NCBI GenBank assembly: GCA_014960805.1
Contig: CP063163.1
Location: 2,622,001 to 2,686,000, forward strand
Source: Cytobacillus suaedae
GTDB taxonomy: Bacteria > Bacillota > Bacilli > Bacillales > Bacillaceae_L
Length of the DNA stretch: 64,000 bases
Direction: 5' to 3'
Below the pieces are notes generated by a model. It was not told the origin of the DNA, made no database searches, and was given only the letters and a program-made list of their open reading frames with translations. Positions within the stretch are counted from its first letter, which is position 1, and the number at the start of each line of letters is the position of its first letter. The position numbers and the translations under genes are program-made. This document shows, piece after piece, positions 41,736 to 50,700 of the stretch.

Positions 41736-43112
41736 ATGTTAGCAGAAAAGCCACAAAAAGATTGGTCGACTAGTTCTTTACAGGTTGCAACTCCAGGGCA
41801 TAAGGAAATGTTGAATTATGGATTGGGGTTCTTTGGTGTTATTTTAGTCTGGACATTAGTGGGTACTTTTCTTCCCTACTATTATACAGATGTAGCTGGG
41901 GTGTCTGCCGGAGTGGTTGGAACACTTATGCTAGTTGCTCGCCTCTTTGATGGAATCACAGATCTTGGAATGGGTACTTTAGTAGACAGAACGAGGTCTA
42001 AGCATGGTAAAGCACGTCCTTGGATTCTCTGGATGGGGATCCCATTAGGTGTATCTACGATTTTACTATTCTCTATGCCGGACATTGGAGATACAGGTAA
42101 AATCGTATATGCGTATGTCACTTATATATTGTTAATTTTGGTTTATACAGCTGTATCAATCCCTTTTAAAACATTACTAGGATTAATGACGCAAGAGCCT
42201 TACGGAAGATCTGTTTTAAATATTTACACAGGTGTATTTACGATGTTAAGTACCTTAGCCATCATGATCTTAGCTCAACCCGTTGCAAGTGCAATTGGCG
42301 GTAAATTAGGCTGGACTATTGTTGCTGCGGCCAGTGGTGTAGTAATAATGATCACAAGTTACATCGCTTTTCGTTCAACGAAGGAACGTGTCAGTGCTTC
42401 TGTTGCTATAACAAATGATATTATACCGTTCAAAATTGGGTTGAAGGCTTTATTCACAAATAAATATTGGCTAATTATTACTTTATATTGTGTAATTGCT
42501 TATACACTTAATGCACTTTTAGCCGGAGCGGGTCTTTATTATACTACCTATATTCTTGGTAATGCCTCTTATTTTTCACTCGTAGGGTTACTGCTATTTT
42601 TACCTACCATAATCTGCTTCTTTTTCATGGCAAAATTAGTAGGAAAGTTTGGAAAACGGAACATCGCTTTAACTGTTTCTGTGATAGGTATTTTAGGTCC
42701 CATTGTAAAGCTGACTGACCCTTCCAATGTAACTGTTTTCCTAGCTGGAACAGCTATTCAAGGTTTTGGTTTAGTTCCTATTATCATGTTTTTATATGCC
42801 ATGATTAACGACACAGCAGAATACGGTGAGTGGAAGTTCGGTATTAGAACAGAAGGACTAGTCAATAGTGCTGCTAGCTTCGGGATGAAGGTCGGGGCAG
42901 GTCTGGGTGGAGCATTAATCGGTTGGCTATTAGCTTTTGGTGGTTATGTAGGCGGACTTGATGAACAAACAGCATCGGCAACGACTATGATTCTAGCACT
43001 CAATATTTATATTCCATTCGTATTAGCAATTTTACAGACAATACTTATGTGGATGTACAAACTTGATGAACAATATCCACAAATTCTAGCTGAGTTAAAA
43101 ATGAGAAGATAA
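41736..43112 (+). CDS. GPH-family sugar:cation symporter (MelB-like)
   Basis: 458 residues, about 12 helices. FLPYYYTDVAGVSAGVVGTL, ARLFDGITDLGMGTLVDRTR and KHGKARPWILW are the signature of the glycoside-pentoside-hexuronide:cation symporters; Asp residues in FDGITD correspond to MelB cation-binding positions. INDTAEYGEWKFGIRTEGLV is the conserved C-terminal loop. Substrate unknown; no glycosidase adjoins. AGAGGGG before the ATG. Its terminator hairpin has been split by the MITE at 43143. Confidence 0.85.
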   Translation: MLAEKPQKDWSTSSLQVATPGHKEMLNYGLGFFGVILVWTLVGTFLPYYYTDVAGVSAGVVGTLMLVARLFDGITDLGMGTLVDRTRSKHGKARPWILWMGIPLGVSTILLFSMPDIGDTGKIVYAYVTYILLILVYTAVSIPFKTLLGLMTQEPYGRSVLNIYTGVFTMLSTLAIMILAQPVASAIGGKLGWTIVAAASGVVIMITSYIAFRSTKERVSASVAITNDIIPFKIGLKALFTNKYWLIITLYCVIAYTLNALLAGAGLYYTTYILGNASYFSLVGLLLFLPTIICFFFMAKLVGKFGKRNIALTVSVIGILGPIVKLTDPSNVTVFLAGTAIQGFGLVPIIMFLYAMINDTAEYGEWKFGIRTEGLVNSAASFGMKVGAGLGGALIGWLLAFGGYVGGLDEQTASATTMILALNIYIPFVLAILQTILMWMYKLDEQYPQILAELKMRR

Positions 43113-43119
43113 AGTAAAA

Positions 43120-43545
43120 AAAGGAATGGCCTGTGTGTAAACTAACTGGTTCTCTTTTGGAGTGCAAAATCATTAATAACAGTACAAATTACGTATTAAA
43201 ATGCATGGTGATTAGCAGTTTAATCATCATGCTTTTCTCGCTTCCTAATATTTAGGTAAGCACACGATTTGATAAATAGACGGAAAAATTCCGCTTAAAT
43301 AGAAGATACCATATAAAATAGCTTAATTAGACGGAGAGATTCCGCCTATTGACTCAAAAAACATGAAAATAAGGGATTTTTCTTGGCATAAGCGGAATAC
43401 CTCCCCTTATTTAGCCTCAAAAGAGCTCCATTCTGAATTTAACCGGAAAATCTCCGTTTATTTTACTATCGCTGGTTGTCGTTATTTCACGTTTTGCTTT
43501 CATAAAGAGAACCCGTTAGTGTGTAAACGGGACATTCCTTTTCAC
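43120..43545 (+). terminator. Terminator of the symporter gene, split by a MITE
   Basis: Joining the flanks without the element restores AAAGGAATGGCC, a loop GTGTGTAAAC, and GGGACATTCCTTT followed by T-rich sequence, a typical intrinsic terminator. The loop is now duplicated as the direct repeat on both sides of the 376-bp insert. Termination could still occur because the long insert only enlarges the loop, but efficiency should be lower. Confidence 0.65.
43143..43518. mobile_element. MITE-like element, copy 2 (376 bp)
   Basis: Inverted ends TAACTGGTTCTC and GAGAACCCGTTA bound a non-coding element closely related to 28385-28735. It is flanked by a perfect 10-bp direct repeat GTGTGTAAAC (43133-43142 and 43519-43528), direct evidence of transposition. 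It carries the same hairpin (about 43200-43240) and four palindromic units spaced 51, 61 and 51 bp (CGG at 43281, 43332, 43393, 43444). There is no transposase, so it must be mobilised in trans. Confidence 0.8.
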
Positions 43546-43584
43546 ATTTCTTTTTTATTAGATTTGGAAATTGCCTAGTTAATA

Positions 43585-43929
43585 TTAAAAATCTAATCCA
43601 GCATACATTCTAGCAGATGAAGACGGCGAAAATTCAACCTTGTACCTAGAGCCAAGCTCTTTCTTAACCTTTACTGTAAGTTGTTGACCTAGTTTATTAT
43701 GTTTATCTTCTAATTCAATACCATTCGAACGAAGCTTATCTTTACTCCAGTCAATCCATTCGCCATACATCATTGCCCAACTCGTTAGTTGTTCCTTTAA
43801 ATCACTAGGAATAGGAAATTCTTCTAAGTCAAGATTGCAGCCGCAATCATTACACCAAATAGGGTCTGCACCAACATCACCTTCAATTTTTAGAGCATAA
43901 GATTCCTTATTTGCACAAAAACACCGCAT
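43585..43929 (-). CDS. Small protein with N-terminal cysteine cluster
   Basis: 114 residues. Cysteines in MRCFCANK and WCNDCGCNLDL suggest a zinc-binding knuckle in the first 35 residues. The rest (EQLTSWAMMYGEWIDWSKDK...) is helical and ends in a basic beta region. The layout occurs in several unnamed Bacillus proteins. Function unknown. Monocistronic. Confidence 0.6.
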   Translation of the reverse strand: MRCFCANKESYALKIEGDVGADPIWCNDCGCNLDLEEFPIPSDLKEQLTSWAMMYGEWIDWSKDKLRSNGIELEDKHNKLGQQLTVKVKKELGSRYKVEFSPSSSARMYAGLDF

Positions 43930-44009
43930 TTCATTCTACACTCCTATATCCAAACTATATCATTATTGTTAACTATTTTAGTTAACTAAACTGCTTCTTT
44001 TAACTATTA

Positions 44010-44041
44010 AAAAGCTATTCTACATCAGAAGAATAGCTTTT
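44010..44041 (-). terminator. Intrinsic terminator of the kinase-like gene
   Basis: AAAAGCTATTC pairs with GAATAGCTTTT. The symmetrical A/T flanks allow activity in both directions; it is just beyond the stop of the gene at 44061. Confidence 0.75.
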
Positions 44042-44060
44042 GGTACTAGTTCTAAGTTCC

Positions 44061-44879
44061 TTAAATTGCATCGTTCCAGGCTATAGAATATTCATACAAT
44101 GTTTGATACCGATCCTCTTTTAGGATATTGACAGCTTTTAAAGCAACTGAGTACAGCTGTTCATTTGCTTGCCACTTTTCCAAACAACGATCGAGTCCAC
44201 CGCCAAGCAACTGAAAAGCTGTGGCTCCCATTAAAAATACATTCGATCTTTCTTCAATCTCTGCTCCTAGTTGAAATTCTTCCGGTGACATAAATCTACT
44301 GGATCCCCACATACGTCCTCTCAAATTCATTACTGGTTTTTTAGCGTAAAATTCCACATCACAAATCATCGTTTGTTTTGTTGTAAAATCATACATTATA
44401 CTCCCATCATAAAAATCAAGCGCGATATAACCACATTTGTTCGTATGTAAATGAAATAACAGTATCTCTTCATAAATACTTAATTTTTCTTCCAATGGTA
44501 AAGCTATGAATTTATCAAAAGAATCGTATTGTTTGCCCATACACTTTCCTTCAAACCACTCGAAGACAGTTAGAAACCCATCTTTAATCTCCCTATGTTC
44601 AATTATTTCAATGAGATTGGGATGTCTTAAATCCTCATAAATAGGTACGGTAGATTTAAGGTTTTTTATTGCTTCCTCAGGAGATACATTGCTTCTCAGA
44701 GTTGACGCTCCCGCCATTTTTAAGAACAGCTTTTTGTGTTTATTTTGAACTCCAAAACATAAATATCCAGAATCTTGTTGATCAAATACCTGATAAACCT
44801 TGCCATAATAAGATAAAAAGTCAAAATCGAAATCTTCATTAAGCTTAAATGAGACATTATCGATGGTTTTTGTAATCAT
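44061..44879 (-). CDS. Eukaryotic-type protein kinase-like protein
   Basis: 272 residues with a two-lobed kinase layout. KLFLKMAG carries the probable ATP-binding Lys, RHPNLIEIIEHREIKDGFLTVFEW is the hinge region, CGYIALDFYDG replaces the catalytic HRD loop (the Asp is kept), TMICDVEFY stands for DFG, and SSRFMSPEEF is the APE-like segment ahead of a helical C-lobe. The glycine-rich loop and the catalytic-loop Asn are poorly conserved. Bacterial homologues of this type may be weak kinases or pseudokinases. Cytoplasmic; partner unknown. Confidence 0.7.
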   Translation of the reverse strand: MITKTIDNVSFKLNEDFDFDFLSYYGKVYQVFDQQDSGYLCFGVQNKHKKLFLKMAGASTLRSNVSPEEAIKNLKSTVPIYEDLRHPNLIEIIEHREIKDGFLTVFEWFEGKCMGKQYDSFDKFIALPLEEKLSIYEEILLFHLHTNKCGYIALDFYDGSIMYDFTTKQTMICDVEFYAKKPVMNLRGRMWGSSRFMSPEEFQLGAEIEERSNVFLMGATAFQLLGGGLDRCLEKWQANEQLYSVALKAVNILKEDRYQTLYEYSIAWNDAI

Positions 44880-44918
44880 TTCTAACCCCCAATTTTAAAA
44901 TTCGCACTATAAACTAGT

Positions 44919-45455
44919 TCACTCAAAGAAAGCCTTTGAATATTCTACTTTTCCGTTTACATTGTTAAATGCGTTTTCACGTAATTCTAATGCCATAAAC
45001 AATTCATCCGGCACCTCAAAAGGACCTTTTATATTCCATAATGAAGCCTTTTGGAAACCGAATTTTGGATAATAGTTTGGATGTCCCAAAACTATGACAG
45101 AGTCATAATTTAGTGATTTTGCTTTTTGTAAAGATTCTTTGATTAGGGTACTGCCTACCCCCTTATTTTGAAACTCTGGATGTACTGAAACAGGAGCAAG
45201 TGCCAGCGCTTGAATACTTTGATTTGGATTTACAATTTGACATGTTGACAGCAGAATATGTCCGACTATTTGTTTACTATTACTATCTAATGCAACTAAT
45301 GTTAATTCTGGTACATATTCAGTTGACTCTCTAAGTCTAGAAACTAATAAATGCTCCTTCTTATCACTGAACGGCATAGTTGCAAAAGCACTTATTATTA
45401 AATTTTCTATTGTTAAATAATCTTCAACTTGTTCTTCTCTAATTACTAGTTTCAT
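44919..45455 (-). CDS. GNAT N-acetyltransferase (YhbS-like)
   Basis: 178 residues. ALAPVSVHPEFQNKGVGSTL is GNAT motif A with the acetyl-CoA loop, and VLGHPNYYPKFGFQKAS is the YhbS-type motif B. ATG 45455 follows GGAGGAAAG; a longer frame to 45569 has no good site. Acceptor unknown. Confidence 0.85.
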   Translation of the reverse strand: MKLVIREEQVEDYLTIENLIISAFATMPFSDKKEHLLVSRLRESTEYVPELTLVALDSNSKQIVGHILLSTCQIVNPNQSIQALALAPVSVHPEFQNKGVGSTLIKESLQKAKSLNYDSVIVLGHPNYYPKFGFQKASLWNIKGPFEVPDELFMALELRENAFNNVNGKVEYSKAFFE

Positions 45456-45591
45456 GTTCTTTCCTCCAAAGCCTAATGATATCCATCGTCCATTATCGCG
45501 TATTTTTTTCCACTCATTCGCATCATTCAAATGAAGGAATCGATTAAACTCTAGAATTATACCTCGCACTTTCGTCGACTTAAAGTTTTGC

Positions 45592-46782
45592 TTATCTGAT
45601 GTACCTACTTATTATTACTCGTTTAGAAATATATACCTTTACTAACCAGATTAAGAAAAGCACTTCAAAAACAACGGTAGAAAGTTGTGTTAAATGAACC
45701 CCTTTAAATAAGATCACAATATTTAATAATATCAACTGTAAACCCAAAATCGTCGTTAGAAAATCCAAGAACGATTTTTTTATGATCGTATTTGAGATTG
45801 GAAAAAGAGATATAGACTCTTTTATTTCATGTTGTAAAGGGATTAATTGATACCCAGTCATAAACAATATAAGAGAGTTTACTAGCCAGCCATAATCCGG
45901 GAAAGCATATGCGATACATACACCAATGATGGTCAACCTTATATACAAATAAAAAAAGTCATTATATCTAATGAACAAGTGAGAATATAAGTACAAAAAG
46001 GATGCTGACTTTCTAAAAGAGATGAAGTATTTTAAAAGCTTTGTTAAGAAAAGCCGTTTACTAAATGATCTCTTCAAATGCTGAACATCTATATAAAAAT
46101 TGATAAAACGATATGCCTTTACTAACGCCCTATCTTCTGCAGCAATTAAGTATTCCCAATTTACACCGCTCTTTCTTCCTGAAAAAACATATTTAATAAA
46201 AAGGAAATTTACAAATAGTAATAAAGCAACAATTAATAAAGCACCATTAAATAGATAAAAAAGAATAAGAAATGAGGACACTAACCTAATTGTCTTATGT
46301 ATAGTTAACTGTTTCTTTGTGTTCATCCATTGCTCAAACCATACCATTTGAAGATTAAACCAGATCAAAGCTAGTAATAATGGTACAACCGCAGCACTCA
46401 TTATGTTTGGTACTAATGTAAATTCCAATATGACCATAATAATTATGAATTTTATTAATTCAATGATAAAGCTATAGAGTAATGATTTTCTGAAATAATA
46501 TGTTAACTTGCCTTCAATTGGCAATAAAAAGACAATATCTGCTTCTTGTACAAAAGTTCTAACTTTCGATCTAAATAATACGAATGTTACTATAACACTA
46601 GCAATTATATTGGTAGAGAAATAAGGTGGTAACCAATTGATGAATTGCACTAGAAGGTAGACAAAGAAACCTCCGAATATCAAAAAAGAATAAAAAACAT
46701 TCATTGCAATTATCGAATAGTACCTTACCATTGTTTTGTAATAAATAGAAAACCTTGTATTCCATAATGTTTGTATTTGCAT
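45592..46782 (-). CDS. EcsB-like ABC transporter permease, orphan
   Basis: 396 residues, close to the 408 of B. subtilis EcsB. About ten hydrophobic segments; VIVTFVLFRSKVRTFVQEAD IVFLLPIE is the EcsB hallmark, as are GYQLIPLQHEIKESISLFPI and the middle basic region. EcsB normally pairs with the ATPase EcsA encoded just upstream and influences regulated intramembrane proteolysis and secretion. Here no ATPase gene is adjacent, so it is either a paralogue using an ATPase encoded elsewhere or a reduced locus. Confidence 0.75.
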   Translation of the reverse strand: MQIQTLWNTRFSIYYKTMVRYYSIIAMNVFYSFLIFGGFFVYLLVQFINWLPPYFSTNIIASVIVTFVLFRSKVRTFVQEADIVFLLPIEGKLTYYFRKSLLYSFIIELIKFIIIMVILEFTLVPNIMSAAVVPLLLALIWFNLQMVWFEQWMNTKKQLTIHKTIRLVSSFLILFYLFNGALLIVALLLFVNFLFIKYVFSGRKSGVNWEYLIAAEDRALVKAYRFINFYIDVQHLKRSFSKRLFLTKLLKYFISFRKSASFLYLYSHLFIRYNDFFYLYIRLTIIGVCIAYAFPDYGWLVNSLILFMTGYQLIPLQHEIKESISLFPISNTIIKKSFLDFLTTILGLQLILLNIVILFKGVHLTQLSTVVFEVLFLIWLVKVYISKRVIISRYIR

Positions 46783-46790
46783 AAAACACC

Positions 46791-46889
46791 CTATCTTTCA
46801 CCATCAATTGAATCCATTGTGTTTACTTCAATAAACAGACACCATACTCCTTCTCGGAATCCAATTTCTACAAAATAGATTAACAACAT
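46791..46889 (-). CDS. Possible 32-aa leader peptide of the EcsB-like gene
   Basis: ATG 46889 has AGGAAGGGG in front and the frame (LLIYFVEIGFREGVWCLFIE...) stops 8 bp before the permease start. The position suggests translational coupling. Coding status is uncertain because of the short length. Confidence 0.3.
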   Translation of the reverse strand: MLLIYFVEIGFREGVWCLFIEVNTMDSIDGER

Positions 46890-47256
46890 GCCCCTTCCTA
46901 TTATAAGAAAGTCTCAAAGGTGATTAAGATGTTTTTTCCAAGCTGATTTACGACCAATAAATTCAGATATGTCAAAACTTGTTACAAGGTCTTTATGAAA
47001 GGTCTAAATGAACTGTTGCAAGGAGAAATCATTCATCTACTTACAATTACTATTCCTTCTTAGAAGTACCTTATTCTATATTGAAGTTAAATTTAAACTG
47101 ATTCCTGATGTCTCCCCCTTTTTACCGCTTATTTAACAATTTTTAAAGACATTGCAAAAAACTAACATTTTAAAAATTATATAATAAGACAACCTATAAA
47201 CGAGCGCTTAAAGATATTGCTTTTTAGGCGTTACATTTCAATGGGGGGTTTTACGT
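46890..47256. other. Intergenic gap between divergent genes
   Basis: About 370 bp of A+T-rich DNA must contain the promoters of the EcsB-like gene and the lipoprotein at 47257. No further gene, repeat or clear regulatory box was found. Confidence 0.45.
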
Positions 47257-47643
47257 TTGAGGAAATCACTTGTTTCTCTTTCAGCTGCAGCATTAATGGT
47301 CGTGGGTCTTACTGGTTGTGGAATGAACGATAATAACGTCGATACGTATAATAACGATCGTGATGCTCGTATTTTAGACCGTGGATACCACGATAATAAT
47401 GACTTAAACTATCGCCGTGGAGATACAATTGATAACGAGGGTCCTATCACTGAAATGATGGATGACGATAACGGTCGTGGTATTTTAAATAACAATAACG
47501 ATAACGACCTTGATATCCTAGATAACGACGATAACAATCGTAATCGTGATATGTTAGGTGGCAATGACAACGATCAAAATCCAAGAGGAACTAGACCTGG
47601 TGGTAACAACGGCGGGGGTACTGGTACTGGCGGATCTCGATAG
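47257..47643 (+). CDS. Asn/Asp-rich lipoprotein
   Basis: 128 residues from TTG, preceded by GGGGGG. Signal peptide with lipobox GLTGC (Cys21). The mature part is of very low complexity: Asp-Asn runs (NNNNDNDLDILDNDDNNRN) and a final Gly-rich segment (PGGNNGGGTGTGGSR). It should be an unstructured, acidic, surface-anchored protein, perhaps cation-binding or a spore/cell-surface component. Family not recognised. Confidence 0.6.
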   Translation: MRKSLVSLSAAALMVVGLTGCGMNDNNVDTYNNDRDARILDRGYHDNNDLNYRRGDTIDNEGPITEMMDDDNGRGILNNNNDNDLDILDNDDNNRNRDMLGGNDNDQNPRGTRPGGNNGGGTGTGGSR

Positions 47644-47661
47644 ACGACTGTTTTCAGACTG

Positions 47662-47688
47662 AAAAATCCTCCTTCGGGAGGATTTTTT
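47662..47688 (+). terminator. Intrinsic terminator of the Asn/Asp-rich lipoprotein gene
   Basis: AAAAATCCTCC and GGAGGATTTTTT form an 11-bp stem closed by the stable TTCG loop. Confidence 0.9.
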
Positions 47689-47791
47689 GCTATTGTATAT
47701 TCCTTCACCCCAATCTCTACTAACCACTTACATGAATCACCCCGTCACAACACAGACTAACGTTATAAACTAAGAAAAAAAGGTGGAGACC

Positions 47792-50700
47792 ATGGAAATT
47801 CAACGTTTCAAGCTCGTCCAGGATGGTGAGCACTTTTCACTTGAAGTGTATTTAGATTCATTTGATACCGAATTTGCGAATGAGCTCGGTCATACAGATA
47901 CAAACCAAAGGAACTTTCTTCAAGAAGCAAAAAAAATCGCCAAAGAGCAATTCCCAAATTTAAAAATTACTACAATTAAAGTTCTTACTGGAGCTATGTT
48001 AATTGGAGTTATTAATCTTAGCGATATCGGGAGCCGTTCTGTAGAAGCTTCAACAAATACATATCAAACAGTTCCTGGTGTACCTATTGTTACACATGTC
48101 GTAAAAAGCGGTGATACACTCTCTTTGATTGCAAAGCTATACAACGTTACTGTCACTGACTTAAAAACCTTTAACAATCTAAACACGGATATGATTAGAG
48201 TTGGTCAATCCATACAAATACCCTATTACTCCTACATTGTCGTTAGTGGTGATACATTATCAACCATTGCAAAAAAACTAAATACATCAGTTACTGCTAT
48301 TAAAGACGCAAATAACCTGACAGGAGATTTAATTTATCTAGGCCAAAAACTGGTTATACCTATCTCAAAGACCACAACGGTTGAAGAACCAACATCAACA
48401 CCTACACCAACTCCTACGGTTACTGATCAAGAGCAAGAACTGACTCCCTACACGGTGAAATCAGGAGATACACTTGGGGCAATTGCAAAAAATTATGGTA
48501 CAACCGTTGAAGAAATTCAAAGAATCAATAACTTAACAACAACACTTATTTATCCTGGCCAGGTCTTAAACATACGGAACAAAGTAGCCTCGTCAACACC
48601 TAGTGAGCCTGTGCCGACAACACCTGAAGAACCAACACCAGATACACAACCCATCTCCTATAGTGTTATAGCTGGGGATACTTTATCGATTATTGCAAAA
48701 AAATTTAACGTAACAGTTGATGATATTAAAGAAATGAATAACTTAACGAGTGATATGATTTTCGTGGGGCAAAAATTAAAAATTCCTAACCCAAATGAAC
48801 AAGTTACTTCTACTGAGCCTGCCCCTGTTACAGTACAACCACCAGATCAATCAGTTGAGACAATTACGTACACTGTTGTTTCTGGAGATACGTTAAGTAG
48901 GATTGCAGGAAGTTATCAAACCACCGTTAGCGCATTAAAGGAAATGAACAACTTAACGTCTGATATGATTTTTATTAATCAAAAGTTACTTATTCCAAAA
49001 GCTACGGTCGTTACGGATCAAACGGCCCCTATTACACCATCAATAGATGTACCGCATTTGATTAATCAAAACAATGCTAATGCAGTAACCATTTCAGGAA
49101 AGACTGAATCTCTCGCAAAAATGGTAATTTCTATAACCGATCAAACGGGTCGAATCATTAATCAGGAAACAACAGCCGATATAGAAGGAAGTTTTTCTAT
49201 TAATAGCAATGTTTCAACTCTCCAGGATGGTAACATTACCTTCGAAGTATTTGCTGTCGACCAAGCTGGTAATATAAGTACTGCAATCAAGCTAACCGTT
49301 CAAAAAGATGTATTAGCACCCACCAACCTTATGATAGTGGATGAGGGTACAATTTCTTCAAGTAACCAAACCGCCTATCAATTTTCTGGAAGTGTTGCTG
49401 GAGCAAAAAATGTCAAACTACAAATGACCGATGAACATGGTACAGTTCTCACAAAAGAAATTTCTGTTACAGATAATACCTTTAACCAATCCATAGATCT
49501 ATCTGGATTAGCGGATGGACGAATTAGCATAACAGCCTTTGCAGTTGATGAATCAGGGAATGAAACGAATACAAGTACTATGGAATTAAACAAAGATACT
49601 GTTGGCCCTTCACTATCTTTAGTTTCTATACCTAGCTTTATTAATACTAATAATCAACATGCATTTACTCTATCTGGAGTAACAGAGCCAGGATCTACTA
49701 TTACTATCACTGTAACTGATCAAACACATGTTATAGATAAACAAGTAACAGCTGATAAAGACGGTAACTTTATGGTTATTGTGGATGGACGAATATTAAA
49801 TGAAGGTAACATTACGGTCGAGACTAAAAGTATTGACCCATCTGGGAATGAAAGTGAGAGTCAAAGTGCCCAAATCATCAAGGATGTCACTGTATCAGAA
49901 TTGGTACTTGCTGAACTCACTACCATTAATCACGAAAATTCAACAGCCTACGCTATTACAGGGAAAGGTGAACCGAATACTTCAATCATTACTGTAATAA
50001 CAGATCGGCTAGGAAACACCATTCAACAATCTGTTACTACTGATGAAAATGGACATTTTGAAATTGGATTAGATTTAACCTCACTTCAGGAAGGTGCAGT
50101 AAGTATTCGTTCCTACCAAATTGATGATGCTGAAAACAAAAGCAATGTTATTACTAAAGTTGTCCAAAAAGATACTTCACAACCATTAGAAGTTATCATT
50201 AATCCTTTAGAAACACTAACCCAACAAAATGCTTCTAATTATACAATCACTGGTACTGGCGAACCGGAAAATACAGTTGAGATTACCTTTACGGATAACC
50301 TAGGAAATGAAGTTAGAAAAGAAACACTAGTTAGAGCTGATGGAACTTATAACTTTACTGCTGATCTATCATCCTTTTCTGGTGACCAGTTAACGACCAC
50401 AATTAAACAGACGGATAAAGCTGGAAATACGAGTCCTGAAACGACTTCAACTGCAGCAATTGACAATGCTGGACCACAAAATCTTGACACCACTTTCTCA
50501 TCAATCGTAAATAGCGACTCTGCTAGTAATTTTATGCTAACAGGAAAAACAGAACCTAATGCTAAAGTGGAAATTGAGTTCTCTGATGGTACAACAAACT
50601 TAGTTCAAACCGTAAATGCTGATAGTGAAGGTAATTTCACAGTTACTACCGATCTTACAAGGTTTGCTGATGGTGAAATTAGAGGACAGATTATAACAAT

